Positions 55,416 to 63,303 of a DNA stretch of 64,000 nucleotides are shown here, piece after piece. The DNA is taken from contig CAVTEM010000007.1 of assembly GCA_963733845.1 (NCBI GenBank), positions 806,001 through 870,000 on the forward strand. The letters run 5' to 3'. Every line of letters starts with the position of its first letter. The stretch's first letter is position 1. The translations under genes were made by a program, and so were the position numbers. The notes beneath the pieces are model-generated. The model worked only from the letters and a program-made list of their open reading frames with translations. It ran no database searches and had not been told where the DNA came from. The DNA is from DATFQE01 sp963733845. GTDB taxonomy: Bacteria > Actinomycetota > Thermoleophilia > Gaiellales > Gaiellaceae.

Positions 55416-57020
55416 CTAGTCGCCCGCTTGAGGGCGCAGACACCGCAGGTGACCCAGACGGCGGCCACGGCCGGGAGCGCCGCGATCCGCGGATCGGGTA
55501 GGAGCAGGGCCGCCATCAGCACGGCTCCGAAGCCGGCGAGCTCCCACGGGCCGCGCCGGGCGACGTAGGGGAGCGCCGCCGCCGCGAAGGCGAGCACCAG
55601 CGTTTCCAAGGCGAGCACCGGCGGGAATGCGTCGAGGAGCCGCTTCGCCGCATCGATCGGCCCGTCGAGGCCGGCGAGCGGCACGGGCGGCGGGGACTCG
55701 CCCGTCAGCGGGAAGGGCGAGCGCCTGATGCCCGCCACGATCGCCGCCACCGCGACTGCGGCGGCCGCGAACACCGCGCGTCGGACCGTGCTGCGTGCGG
55801 ACATGAGCAGCAGCGGCAGGAGAGCCAGTAGCGACAGCGGCGCCCAGCAGCGCACCGACCGCGGGGAGCAGGCCCTCCTGGGGACGGCGCCAGCAGAAGC
55901 CGAGCCAGGCGGTCGCGACCAGGGCGTAGAGAAGGGCGAGGCCCAGCGAGAGGTTTCCGAGCGGTAGCACGGGCGCTGCCAGCGCGAGGGCGAGGCCGGC
56001 GCGTGGGCGCAGCGCGGTCAGGCCTCCGGCGAGCGCCGCCAGCCCCAGCGGCCAGCCCGTCGGGAAGAACGGCAGTGTCGCCGTGCTCCAGCCTGTGACG
56101 GCCGCTGCGAGGAGCGGTGCCGCGAAGCGGTGGACGTCGACCGTCTCGAGGGCAGGGCGCGTGTGATCGGGACGCGTGACGCGGCGCGGCTTGGGCCGCT
56201 CGACGGCTCGGCGGAGCCCCGCTGCGAGCCGGTCGGCCGCCGGCCGCCGGCCGGGATCGGGTGCGAGCGCCCGCGCCACGAGCTTGACCAACTGGTCGGG
56301 CAGGTCGGGCCGCGCCTGGCCGAGCGCGGGTGCTCCCGCCTCGATCTTCTTCGCCATCTCGACCGGCGAGCCGGTGAGGAACGGATGGCGGGCGGCGAGC
56401 GCCTCCCAGAGCAGGACGCCGACGGCCCAGATGTCGGCCGCGGGCGTGGCGGGCTTCCCGTGGAGGCGCTCGGGCGAGATGTACGCCAGCGTCCCGGGCA
56501 CGTCGCCCTGCGCGGTCAGCGTCTCCGCCTCCTCGAACTGCGCCAGGCCGAAGTCGGACAGCCGCGCGTGGATGCGCTCCCCGTCCTCGAGCAGGACGTT
56601 CGCGGGCTTCACGTCGCGGTGGACGATCCCGTGCGCGTGCGCATGCGCGAGACCGTCGAGCACCTGTGCGGCAATCTCGACGGTCTCGCGGTCGTCGAGT
56701 AACCCCGCCCGCATGCGTTGGCGGAGTGTCTGGCCCGGAACGAACTCGTAGGCGATGTAGACGTGCCGCTCGTCGTGGGCGAGCGCGAACGCGCGCAGGC
56801 AGTTCGGGTGGCGCAGGCGGGCCGCCGCGGCCGCCTCGCGCTCTGCGCGCGCCGCGGGCTTCCCCTCGCGCGGGACGATCTTCAGCGCGACGTCGAGCCC
56901 CGACGCCTCGTCGCGGGCGAGCCACACCGAGCCCGAGCCACCGCTGCCGAGCGGTCGGAGCGGGCGGTAGCGGCCGAGGACGAGCTCGGCGTCGGGGGGA
57001 GAGACGAGCGTTGTCGACAC
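55416..57020 (-). CDS. Ser/Thr protein kinase with polytopic membrane domain (frameshifted)
   Basis: A Hanks-type kinase (Lys47 in VALKIV, Asp136 in HRDVKPAN, DFGLAQF) followed by about 240 residues of hydrophobic segments, not a single helix and not PASTA repeats. One surplus G near 55842-55847 shifts the frame; after it, the membrane domain continues (PLSLLALLPLLLMSARSTVR). In that corrected frame no stop occurs before fhaA. A TAG at 55416-55418 would end the gene if one base were missing near 55420-55432. The GTG at 57020 heads the operon. Its role in wall regulation is inferred from its position. Confidence 0.82.
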   Translation of the reverse strand: MSTTLVSPPDAELVLGRYRPLRPLGSGGSGSVWLARDEASGLDVALKIVPREGKPAARAEREAAAAARLRHPNCLRAFALAHDERHVYIAYEFVPGQTLRQRMRAGLLDDRETVEIAAQVLDGLAHAHAHGIVHRDVKPANVLLEDGERIHARLSDFGLAQFEEAETLTAQGDVPGTLAYISPERLHGKPATPAADIWAVGVLLWEALAARHPFLTGSPVEMAKKIEAGAPALGQARPDLPDQLVKLVARALAPDPGRRPAADRLAAGLRRAVERPKPRRVTRPDHTRPALETVDVHRFAAPLLAAAVTGWSTATLPFFPTGWPLGLAALAGGLTALRPRAGLALALAAPVLPLGNLSLGLALLYALVATAWLGFCWRRPQEGLLPAVGALLGAAVATGSPAAAAHVRTQHGPTRGVRGRRSRGGGDRGGHQALALPADGRVPAARAARRPRRADRCGEAAPRRIPAGARLGNAGARLRGGGAPLRRPARPVGARRLRSRADGGPAPTRSADRGAPGRGRRLGHLRCLRPQAGD

Positions 57021-57108
57021 GTGGACTTCCGGTTGGCCATGCGCGAACGAAGTCCTTTCCGGCCGATCGTCCCGTTACAGTGACCGATCCGGGCGTCAGG
57101 AGATCGCC

Positions 57109-58239
57109 ATGAGCGACCGCGACAGCGACATCGAGTTCGACTTCTTCGAGGACGAGCCGGCTACGACCGAGGCTCAATCGACGCGCCCGTCGCGCCGCGG
57201 TCCGCGTCCGCCGATGCGTCCGCCGGCGGGTGTCACGCCGCTTCTGCGCCTGATCGGGCTGATCGCGTTCGCCATCCTCGTCGTCGTCCTGCTCGTCTTC
57301 GCCGTCCAGAGCTGCCGCGGCTCGCAGAAGCAGGAGACCTACGAGAGCTACATGGAGGACGTGGGCGAGGTCGCGACCCAGTCGGAGCAGATCGGGCGCC
57401 GGCTCAACAACCTGCTCACCGACCCCGCCGCGAAGCTGACCGAGATCCGCCAGCAGGTGTCAGGGCTCGCCCAGCAGCAGGAGCAGGGTGTGACCCGAGC
57501 CGAGGACATCGAGGCGCCGGGACCGCTGCGCGACATCCACCCGGCCGTGATCGAGTCGCTCCAGCTCCGGGTCAGTGGGCTCGAAGGGCTCGACCGGGCG
57601 TTCCAGCGCACCTCGCAGATCCGCAACGCCGGGATCGCCGGCCGCGCGCTCGCCGAACAGGCGAGGCGCCTGGTCGCCAGCGACATCGTCTGGGACGACC
57701 TCTTCAAGGATCCGGCCAGACAAGTGCTCGTCGACCAGGACGTTCGGGGTGTCCAGGTGCCGGACTCGAACTTCGTGCGCCAGCCCGACCGGATCGCGAC
57801 CGCGAGCGCGATGGCCTCGATCTGGCAGCGGGTGCGCGGAGCGTCCACCGGCGGCCAGGCGTGTACGCCCCGCGGCACGGGCCTCGTCTCCACCAAGGCG
57901 CTGCCTTCGGGCACAGAGCTCTCGACCCAGACGCTCAACACCGTCGAGGCCTCGGAGCAGCTCGGCTTCGCCGTGACCGTCGAGGACACGGGCTGCTCGC
58001 AGGAGGTGCGGATCCCGGTCACCCTCACGATCCGCAAGTCGCCCGAAAACATCGTCAAGACGCAGACGATCCCGATCATCAACCCCGGCGAGCAGCAGAC
58101 CGTCACCTTCCGCAACATCGGCCAGGTGCCGTTCGCAACGCGGACCACGATCACGGTCGCGGTCAAGCCGGTCACCGGCGAGACGCGGCGTGAGAACAAC
58201 TCCGCCGAGTACCCGGTGATCTTCTCGCTCGGGCAGTAA
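57109..58239 (+). CDS. Single-pass membrane protein of unknown function
   Basis: A 376-residue protein I do not recognise. An acidic, Pro-rich cytoplasmic N-terminus (1-47) leads to a helix (LIGLIAFAILVVVLLVFAVQ, about 49-68). The external part is mostly helical, with possible coiled coil (about 80-130). The last 95 residues are beta-rich and read like a CARDB/adhesion-type domain (IPVTLTIRKSPENIVKTQTI, VTFRNIGQVPF). Divergent from the kinase/fhaA operon by 88 bases, it may belong to the same envelope regulon. It ends one base before the second long-hairpin element. Confidence 0.75.
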   Translation: MSDRDSDIEFDFFEDEPATTEAQSTRPSRRGPRPPMRPPAGVTPLLRLIGLIAFAILVVVLLVFAVQSCRGSQKQETYESYMEDVGEVATQSEQIGRRLNNLLTDPAAKLTEIRQQVSGLAQQQEQGVTRAEDIEAPGPLRDIHPAVIESLQLRVSGLEGLDRAFQRTSQIRNAGIAGRALAEQARRLVASDIVWDDLFKDPARQVLVDQDVRGVQVPDSNFVRQPDRIATASAMASIWQRVRGASTGGQACTPRGTGLVSTKALPSGTELSTQTLNTVEASEQLGFAVTVEDTGCSQEVRIPVTLTIRKSPENIVKTQTIPIINPGEQQTVTFRNIGQVPFATRTTITVAVKPVTGETRRENNSAEYPVIFSLGQ

Positions 58240-58240
58240 G

Positions 58241-58406
58241 AGGAGGGTCTGGCGAAACGACGCTGAGCCGCCGGGCCGCGCTGCTCGCCCCGAGGACGGC
58301 GTCCTCAGTCGCGCCCGTATAGCTCCGCATACGAACGCTCCCTGCGTCCTTGCCTCGGAACGAGCATCGCACCCCGACGACGAGCGACGTTCCGCCAAAC
58401 CCTCCT
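58241..58406. repeat. Long-hairpin repeat element, copy 2
   Basis: A 166-base element filling the gap between two convergent genes. Arms 58241-58259 and 58388-58406 pair at 17 of 19 positions, and both mismatches would be G-U pairs in a minus-strand RNA. An inner stem pairs 58278-58287 with 58361-58370 at 9 of 10 positions, and a third pairs 58316-58320 with 58329-58333 (CGTAT/ATACG). The 26-base core 58331-58356 is identical to copy 1 at 20661-20686, whereas the arms are unrelated in sequence to those of copy 1. Confidence 0.82.
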
Positions 58407-58411
58407 AAGGT

Positions 58412-58879
58412 CTACGAGGCCATCGCGCGCTCGACTGCCTCGAGCTCCTCGGGGCTGAGGGCGATCGGAGCCTTGCCGCGGTCGAGCTCCTTGACGTAGA
58501 TCCGCGCGTAGTCGCGGCCCTGGATCGCGCTGACGACGACGCCCGAGCGGGCCGAGTCGAGGAACGCGAGCGAGGCGGACTGATGGCCGCCGGCGCCCTC
58601 GTAGGCGTCGTAGCGGACGATCGACGTCTTGGAGACGCACGCGTCGACGCGCCGGTCGACCCGCGAGAGCCCCGTCGCGACCTCGTCCACGGCCCGGTGC
58701 AGGTCGTCGATCCGGCCCTGCAGCGAGACGGCGAAGTCGACCATGTCCTCCTTGCCGCCGCCGAGCAGGACCGTCTGCGCGCCCCTGACGCGGCGGAGCT
58801 TGAGGTACATCGCCGCGGTGACGGCGAGGGCGGCGATGGCGACGCCGAGTGCGATCAGCGCGACGACGGTGGCGCTCAT
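58412..58879 (-). CDS. DUF4446-family protein
   Basis: A 155-residue protein with one N-terminal membrane helix (VVALIALGVAIAALAVTAAM), a short coiled-coil stretch (LQGRIDDLHRAVDEVATGLS) and the DUF4446 core (KTSIVRYDAYEGAGGHQSAS, LAFLDSARSGVVVSAIQGRD, YARIYVKELDRG). Function is unknown. Homologues often sit near chromosome-partitioning genes, but not here. The long-hairpin repeat starts 5 bases after its stop. Confidence 0.88.
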   Translation of the reverse strand: MSATVVALIALGVAIAALAVTAAMYLKLRRVRGAQTVLLGGGKEDMVDFAVSLQGRIDDLHRAVDEVATGLSRVDRRVDACVSKTSIVRYDAYEGAGGHQSASLAFLDSARSGVVVSAIQGRDYARIYVKELDRGKAPIALSPEELEAVERAMAS

Positions 58880-58991
58880 GACGCGCCATAGTAGGAGGAC
58901 CTGGCGCCACGACGCGGTGTCGTCGGGCGACGTCGCGCCAGGCCCTTCCCGTTTCGCGTTCGCCTGTGCGATGGGTACATTTCGAGGGGGA

Positions 58992-59513
58992 ATGGGGCAG
59001 GTTCTCGTCCTGAACGCGAGTTACGAGCCGCTGAACGTGTGCACGGTGCGGCGCGCGCACGTACTCGTGTTCAAGGGCAAGGCCGAGGTGATCGAGCAGC
59101 TCGAGCAGCCCCTGCGGGCGGCGATGGCGACCTTTCCCTGGCCGCACGTGATCCGGCTCCTGCACTACGTGCGCGTCCCGCGCGCGATCCAGCGCAAGAT
59201 CTCGAGGCGGGCCCTCTTCGCGCGCGATGGCTGGCGCTGCGTCTACTGCGGCACCTCAGGCGGGCGGCTGACGCTCGACCACGTCGTCCCGCGGTCCCGC
59301 GGGGGTGAGTCGGTGTGGGAGAACGTCGTCACGGCCTGCGCGCCCTGCAACCTGCAGAAGGGCGACCGCTCGCTCGAGGAGAGCGGCTTCGCCCTCAAGT
59401 CGCCGCCCAGGCCGCCGGCGCCGGTGCTGTTCATCCGCCTGGCGGCGCAACGAATTCCGCACCGCTGGCAGCCCTACCTCGACATGTTCGGGCGCGCCAC
59501 GTCTGCGGCGTAG
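58992..59513 (+). CDS. HNH endonuclease
   Basis: A 173-residue HNH nuclease common in actinobacteria. The N-terminus VLVLNASYEPLNVCTVRRAH is typical of this stand-alone group. The zinc and catalytic part is CVYCG, LTLDHVVPRSRGG, and ACAPCNLQKGDR, with all four Cys and the HNH residues present. Its cellular role is not known; it is not linked to a restriction system or a mobile element here. Confidence 0.92.
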   Translation: MGQVLVLNASYEPLNVCTVRRAHVLVFKGKAEVIEQLEQPLRAAMATFPWPHVIRLLHYVRVPRAIQRKISRRALFARDGWRCVYCGTSGGRLTLDHVVPRSRGGESVWENVVTACAPCNLQKGDRSLEESGFALKSPPRPPAPVLFIRLAAQRIPHRWQPYLDMFGRATSAA

Positions 59514-59518
59514 CGGCC

Positions 59519-60079
59519 GTGGGCTTCGTCTGCAGCGTGTGTGGGGAGCGTCACGAGGAGCTGCTGCTGGACGTGCGGATGGGCCTCCCCGAGCCCGTCT
59601 TTGTCCTGTCGGAGCGCGAACGCGAGGAGCGCGCAGAGGTGAGCGAGGACAGCGCGATCCTGCGCGTCGGCAACGGCGACGATCGCTATTTCGTCCGCGG
59701 TCTACTCGAGATCCCGGTCCCCTCGCTCGACCGGTACTTCGGCTACGGGGTCTGGATCGAGGTCGGAGCCGAGTCCTACGAGCGCCTGGGCAAGCTCTGG
59801 CACGACGAGCAGGGTCGCGACGAGCCGCCGTTCACCGGCAGGCTCGCCAACGAGCTGGCTCCGTACGAGCGGACGGTCGGACTGCCGGTGATGCTGCAGC
59901 TGCGCGAGGTCGAGCTGCTCCCGCTCGTGGAGGTCGTCGAGAGCGACCATCCGCTCCGGGTCGAGCAGCGCACGGGAATCTCGGAACTGCGGGCGCAGGA
60001 GCTCGCCGCGGCAGCGCTCCAGCCTAGCCACCGTCCCAGCGGCCACGTCCAGGGTCTGACCCCGGCACAGGGCGGCTAG
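59519..60079 (+). CDS. DUF2199-family protein
   Basis: A 186-residue protein whose N-terminus holds a zinc-knuckle-like CSVCGERHEEL and the DUF2199 pattern (RYFVRGLLEIPV, FGYGVWIEV). Function is unknown. The GTG at 59519 lies 5 bases after the HNH stop, so the two are probably co-transcribed. The stop overlaps the convergent sulfurtransferase by four bases. Confidence 0.85.
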   Translation: MGFVCSVCGERHEELLLDVRMGLPEPVFVLSEREREERAEVSEDSAILRVGNGDDRYFVRGLLEIPVPSLDRYFGYGVWIEVGAESYERLGKLWHDEQGRDEPPFTGRLANELAPYERTVGLPVMLQLREVELLPLVEVVESDHPLRVEQRTGISELRAQELAAAALQPSHRPSGHVQGLTPAQGG

Positions 60080-60804
60080 CCCCGTTCGACCGGGAGGTCT
60101 CTCGACTCCCAGTCGCTCCACGAGCCCGCGTAGAGCTTCGCGTCCGGCCGGCCCGCTCGCGCGAGCGCGTGCAGCGGGACGCAGGCGGTGACGCCCGAGC
60201 CGCAGTAGACGACCAGCTCCCCGGCCTCGAGCAGGCGCGCCGGCAGCTCGTCTTCGGCGGTCCAGGGCACGTTCACGGCGCCCGGGATCCGGCCCGGGAC
60301 GCGGTCGATCGGGTTCGACTCGCCGCGGTAGCGCGCCGGGATCCGGGCATCGACGACCACCAGCGACGGGTCGCCGAGCCGCGCGGCGATCGCGTCGGCG
60401 TCGAGCGTGTCGTCCGTGCGCGGGCTGGTCGCGAAGGCCGCCGTCTCGATCTCCTCCTCGCCGGCGGTGAGCGGGCCGGCCCAGGCGTCGATCCCGCCCC
60501 GCAGCACCGCGGCCTCGTCGTGGCCGAAGTGGCGGAGCAGCCACCACAGGCGCTCGGGGCCGCCGCCCGAGCCGTAGGCCACCACGACCACGCCGGGCTC
60601 GATTCCCGCCCGCCCGGCCGCTTTGGCGAAGGCCTCCGAGTCCGGCAGCGGGTGCCGCGCCCCGCCTTCGACGGCCGGTGCCGAGAGGTCGCGCTCGACG
60701 TCGAGGAAGGCCGCTCCCGGGATGTGCCCGGCGAGGTAGAGCTCGAGGCCCCGGCCGGGCTTGCCGAGCTCCCAGCGGCAGTCGACGAAGCGGTAGCGGG
60801 CCAC
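60076..60804 (-). CDS. Sulfurtransferase, 3-mercaptopyruvate type
   Basis: A 242-residue protein with two rhodanese domains. The C-terminal domain carries the active loop CGSGVTA (Cys201), the form seen in mercaptopyruvate sulfurtransferases rather than thiosulfate enzymes (CRxGxR). The N-terminal domain has lost its cysteine (AYGSGGG). It is cytoplasmic, and may feed sulfane sulfur to cofactor or tRNA pathways. The start is GTG at 60804. Confidence 0.9.
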   Translation of the reverse strand: MARYRFVDCRWELGKPGRGLELYLAGHIPGAAFLDVERDLSAPAVEGGARHPLPDSEAFAKAAGRAGIEPGVVVVAYGSGGGPERLWWLLRHFGHDEAAVLRGGIDAWAGPLTAGEEEIETAAFATSPRTDDTLDADAIAARLGDPSLVVVDARIPARYRGESNPIDRVPGRIPGAVNVPWTAEDELPARLLEAGELVVYCGSGVTACVPLHALARAGRPDAKLYAGSWSDWESRDLPVERG

Positions 60805-60877
60805 CGGCCCCGAGCGTACGTGACGCCTTCGTCACCCGGTGCCGTATCTGGGCCATCACGAGCAGGAGGAACGAACC

Positions 60878-61591
60878 ATGAACCCCATTCGCATCGCCGC
60901 CGTCGCGGCGCTCGTCCTGGCCGCAGCCGCACTCGCGGGCGTCGGCCTACCCGAGCAGGCTCGCTCCGACGAGGGCGCGCCGGCCCGCGGCATCACGGTC
61001 ACCGCGAGCGGCAAGGTGGAGAGCATCCCCGACCGGGCGGCTCTCGAGATCGGCGTCGAGACGCAGGCGGGCTCGGCGAAGTCCGCACTGGGCCAGAACG
61101 CCGACCGGCTCGCCGACGTGATCGACGCCCTGCGCAAGGCCGGCGTCGCCAAGGACGACCTGCAGACGAGCCAGGTCTACCTGTGGCCGCAACGCGAGAG
61201 CGACGGCAACACGGTGACCGGATATCAGGCCCAGAACACCGTCTCCGTGGTGCTCGACGTGGAGAAGGCCGGCGCTGCGGTGGATGCCGCGGTCGCTGCG
61301 GGGGCGAACGTGGTCTCGGGCCCGTCGCTCTCGGTCGCCGATCGCGACGAGCTCTACCGCGAGGCACTGAAGGACGCGGTCGAGGCCGGACGGGCGAAGG
61401 CGAGGGCGATCGCGGATGCCGCCGGCGTCAAGGTCGGCCGCGTGACCGCGGTCGTGGAGTCGGCCGGCTACGAGCTGTCGCCTCCGATGCCGTATGCGGC
61501 CCAGGCTCGCGACTCGGTGGCGACGACCCAGATCGCGCCCGGCAAGCAGGCGATCGAGGCGAGCGTGACGGTGACCTTCGCCGTCGCCTAG
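60878..61591 (+). CDS. Secreted SIMPL-domain (DUF541) protein
   Basis: A 237-residue exported protein with a signal peptide (NPIRIAAVAALVLAAAALAG). The SIMPL fold is recognisable by GITVTASGKVESIPDRAAL, YQAQNTVSVVL, AREAL-like helix EALKDAVEAGRAKA and the final ASVTVTFAV. Family members include periplasmic oxidative-stress protein YggE; the biochemical role is unknown. A clear AGCAGGAGG site precedes the ATG at 60878. It is convergent with the GntR gene. Confidence 0.9.
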   Translation: MNPIRIAAVAALVLAAAALAGVGLPEQARSDEGAPARGITVTASGKVESIPDRAALEIGVETQAGSAKSALGQNADRLADVIDALRKAGVAKDDLQTSQVYLWPQRESDGNTVTGYQAQNTVSVVLDVEKAGAAVDAAVAAGANVVSGPSLSVADRDELYREALKDAVEAGRAKARAIADAAGVKVGRVTAVVESAGYELSPPMPYAAQARDSVATTQIAPGKQAIEASVTVTFAVA

Positions 61592-62316
61592 GCGGTCGCG
61601 CGTGGAGCGCGTTCGAAGTGGCGTGCGACGAGCTCGCCCGCGCTGAGAACGTGCTCCACCATGCGGCGCCGGGCCTCGACGCCGTCGCGCTGCTCGATCG
61701 CGGCGAGGATCGCCGCGTGCTGGCTGATGTTCTCCTCGAGCAGGTGCGAGCTCTCCTCGAGCGCCGCCCAGGTGAGGTCTCGCGGAAAGCTCCGGTGCAG
61801 GTCGGCGATCGTGGCGGCGAGGCGGCGGTTCGCGGCTGCGTCCTGGATTGCCTGGTGGAAGAGGTCGTTCGCCCGTACCCACGAGCTCGCGTCGCCCCAG
61901 TTCGCCTCTGCGCGCCGGCGGCGCTCGACCAGCGACGTGACCGAGCGACGGAAGAGCTCCTCAGCCTCGCGCAGCCGCCGCAGGTCGCGGTCGCTGATCA
62001 GGCCCGCTGCGAGCTCCGCCGCGAGCCCTTCGAGCTCGGCCCGCACCTCGTAGCCCTCTCGGATGTCCCGGGCCGACGGCCCGCGCACGATCGCGCCGCG
62101 ATTGGGAAGCAGCTCGACGATCCCGGTCGCCTGGAGCTTGCGCAACGCTTCGCGGACGGGCGTGCGGCTGACCTCGAACTCCTCGGCGAGCGCCTCCTGC
62201 CGCAGGCGCGAGCCGACGGGGATCGAGCCGCCGAGGATCTGGCCCTGGATCGCCGTGGCGAGCCGGTCGACGAGGGGCGAGCCCTCCGTGCCCGGGAGTG
62301 CCGTCGCACTGCTCAC
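61588..62316 (-). CDS. GntR-family (FadR/FCD subgroup) transcriptional regulator
   Basis: A 242-residue repressor-type regulator. The winged-helix DNA-binding domain is at about 15-80 (LRQEALAEEFEVSRTPVREA, LRKLQATGIVELLPNRG). The all-helical FCD ligand domain follows, with metal-site histidines in NDLFHQAI and SQHAAILAAI. It is translationally coupled (GTGA) to the two TauE/SafE genes and is the last gene of that operon. The inverted repeat at 63171-63222 in the shared promoter gap is its likely operator. Confidence 0.9.
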   Translation of the reverse strand: MSSATALPGTEGSPLVDRLATAIQGQILGGSIPVGSRLRQEALAEEFEVSRTPVREALRKLQATGIVELLPNRGAIVRGPSARDIREGYEVRAELEGLAAELAAGLISDRDLRRLREAEELFRRSVTSLVERRRRAEANWGDASSWVRANDLFHQAIQDAAANRRLAATIADLHRSFPRDLTWAALEESSHLLEENISQHAAILAAIEQRDGVEARRRMVEHVLSAGELVARHFERAPRATA

Positions 62317-62705
62317 TCCGGCACCCCGGTCGCCGTGAGCGCGTCGCGGACGAGCCGCAGGCCTATCAGCGCGAGGAAGACGGCGAAGACCGTGCGCAGC
62401 ACGTCGCCCGGGAGCCAGAGCGCGACCAATGCGCCCGCGACACCCGCGGCCGCGCCGAGGGCGCCCATGCCGAGCGCGGCCCGCAGGTCGCCGACGCCGC
62501 GCTGCCAGAGCAGCCAGCTCGCCACGATCGCGGTCGGCAGGACGACGAGCAGCGACGTCGCCTCGGCCTCGTGCTGGGTCATGCCGATCGCGAGCACGAG
62601 GAACGGCACGAGCAGGATCCCCCCTCCGACCCCGAGCAGCCCGGCCAGGACGCCCGAGGCGGCGCCGACGCCGACGAGCGCCAGCAGGAGCGCGACGGAG
62701 CTCAC
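62313..62705 (-). CDS. Half-size TauE/SafE membrane protein (second of a pair)
   Basis: A 130-residue protein with four predicted helices and one TauE/SafE motif (AGLLGVGGGILLVPFLVL). Full-length family members are about 250 residues with eight helices and two such motifs, so this is half a transporter. It overlaps its partner at 62702 by GTGA with no sign of a frameshift. The pair probably forms a heterodimer exporting sulfite, sulfonates or organic acids; the substrate is unknown. Confidence 0.85.
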   Translation of the reverse strand: MSSVALLLALVGVGAASGVLAGLLGVGGGILLVPFLVLAIGMTQHEAEATSLLVVLPTAIVASWLLWQRGVGDLRAALGMGALGAAAGVAGALVALWLPGDVLRTVFAVFLALIGLRLVRDALTATGVPE

Positions 62706-63163
62706 GCCTCGACCACCATCACGACGGACGCCAGGAGCAGGAAGACGCCGAAGGCGAGCTTGAGCGGGCGCTCCGGCGCGCGCGCGAGCGCGCGGGCGCC
62801 GACCTGCGCGCCGAGGATCGCGCCGAGCGCCAGCGCGACCGCGTAGCCCAGCTGCACCTCGCCGGCGACCCCGAACGTCAGCGCGCCGGCGGCGCTGATC
62901 GGGATGATCGCCCCGAGCGAGATCGCGTGCGCATCGCGCTGGCTGAACCTGGCCGACAGGACGAGGAGCGGCACCATGATCACGCCGCCCCCGACCCCGA
63001 GCAGGCCGGAGAGGAAGCCCCCCGAGATCCCGATCGCGCCCAGGCGCAGCCGCCCACCCCGAGGCCCGGCGGCGGCGACCGGCGCGCCCTCGACCGGAGG
63101 GCCAGAGCGCTGCGCGACGACGACCGCTGCCGCCGTCGCGCCTTCGCGAGGCTGGTCCGGCAC
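62702..63163 (-). CDS. Half-size TauE/SafE membrane protein (first of a pair)
   Basis: A 153-residue protein with a hydrophilic N-terminus (about 1-35), four helices and the TauE/SafE motif SGLLGVGGGVIMVPLLVL. It is the first gene of a three-gene operon with its sister and the GntR regulator. The GTG start is 8 bases from the inverted repeat at 63171-63222, which should therefore overlap its promoter or leader. Confidence 0.85.
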   Translation of the reverse strand: MPDQPREGATAAAVVVAQRSGPPVEGAPVAAAGPRGGRLRLGAIGISGGFLSGLLGVGGGVIMVPLLVLSARFSQRDAHAISLGAIIPISAAGALTFGVAGEVQLGYAVALALGAILGAQVGARALARAPERPLKLAFGVFLLLASVVMVVEA

Positions 63164-63170
63164 GGGGCCA

Positions 63171-63222
63171 CCTTAGCACCGTTGTATCCAATGCGACCCT
63201 GACTGGATCCAAAGTGCTAAGG
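63171..63222. promoter_or_regulatory. Inverted-repeat operator, probable GntR-regulator site
   Basis: Arms 63171-63190 (CCTTAGCACCGTTGTATCCA) and 63204-63222 (TGGATCCAAAGTGCTAAGG) are reverse complements except for one small bulge and one or two mismatches, around a 13-base centre. Each arm contains a TTG/TGG-ATCCA-like half-site, and TTGTATCCAA resembles operators of FCD-type GntR regulators. It lies between the TauE/SafE-GntR operon and the divergent peptide-binding-protein gene, so it could control both. Confidence 0.75.
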
Positions 63223-63303
63223 TCTGCGCCGCCCGAGAGAGTGCCCGTCGGGCAAGCCGGACCTGCGCCAGGCGGTGCCTGGCACCAAGTGAGGAGGCGA
63301 GGA

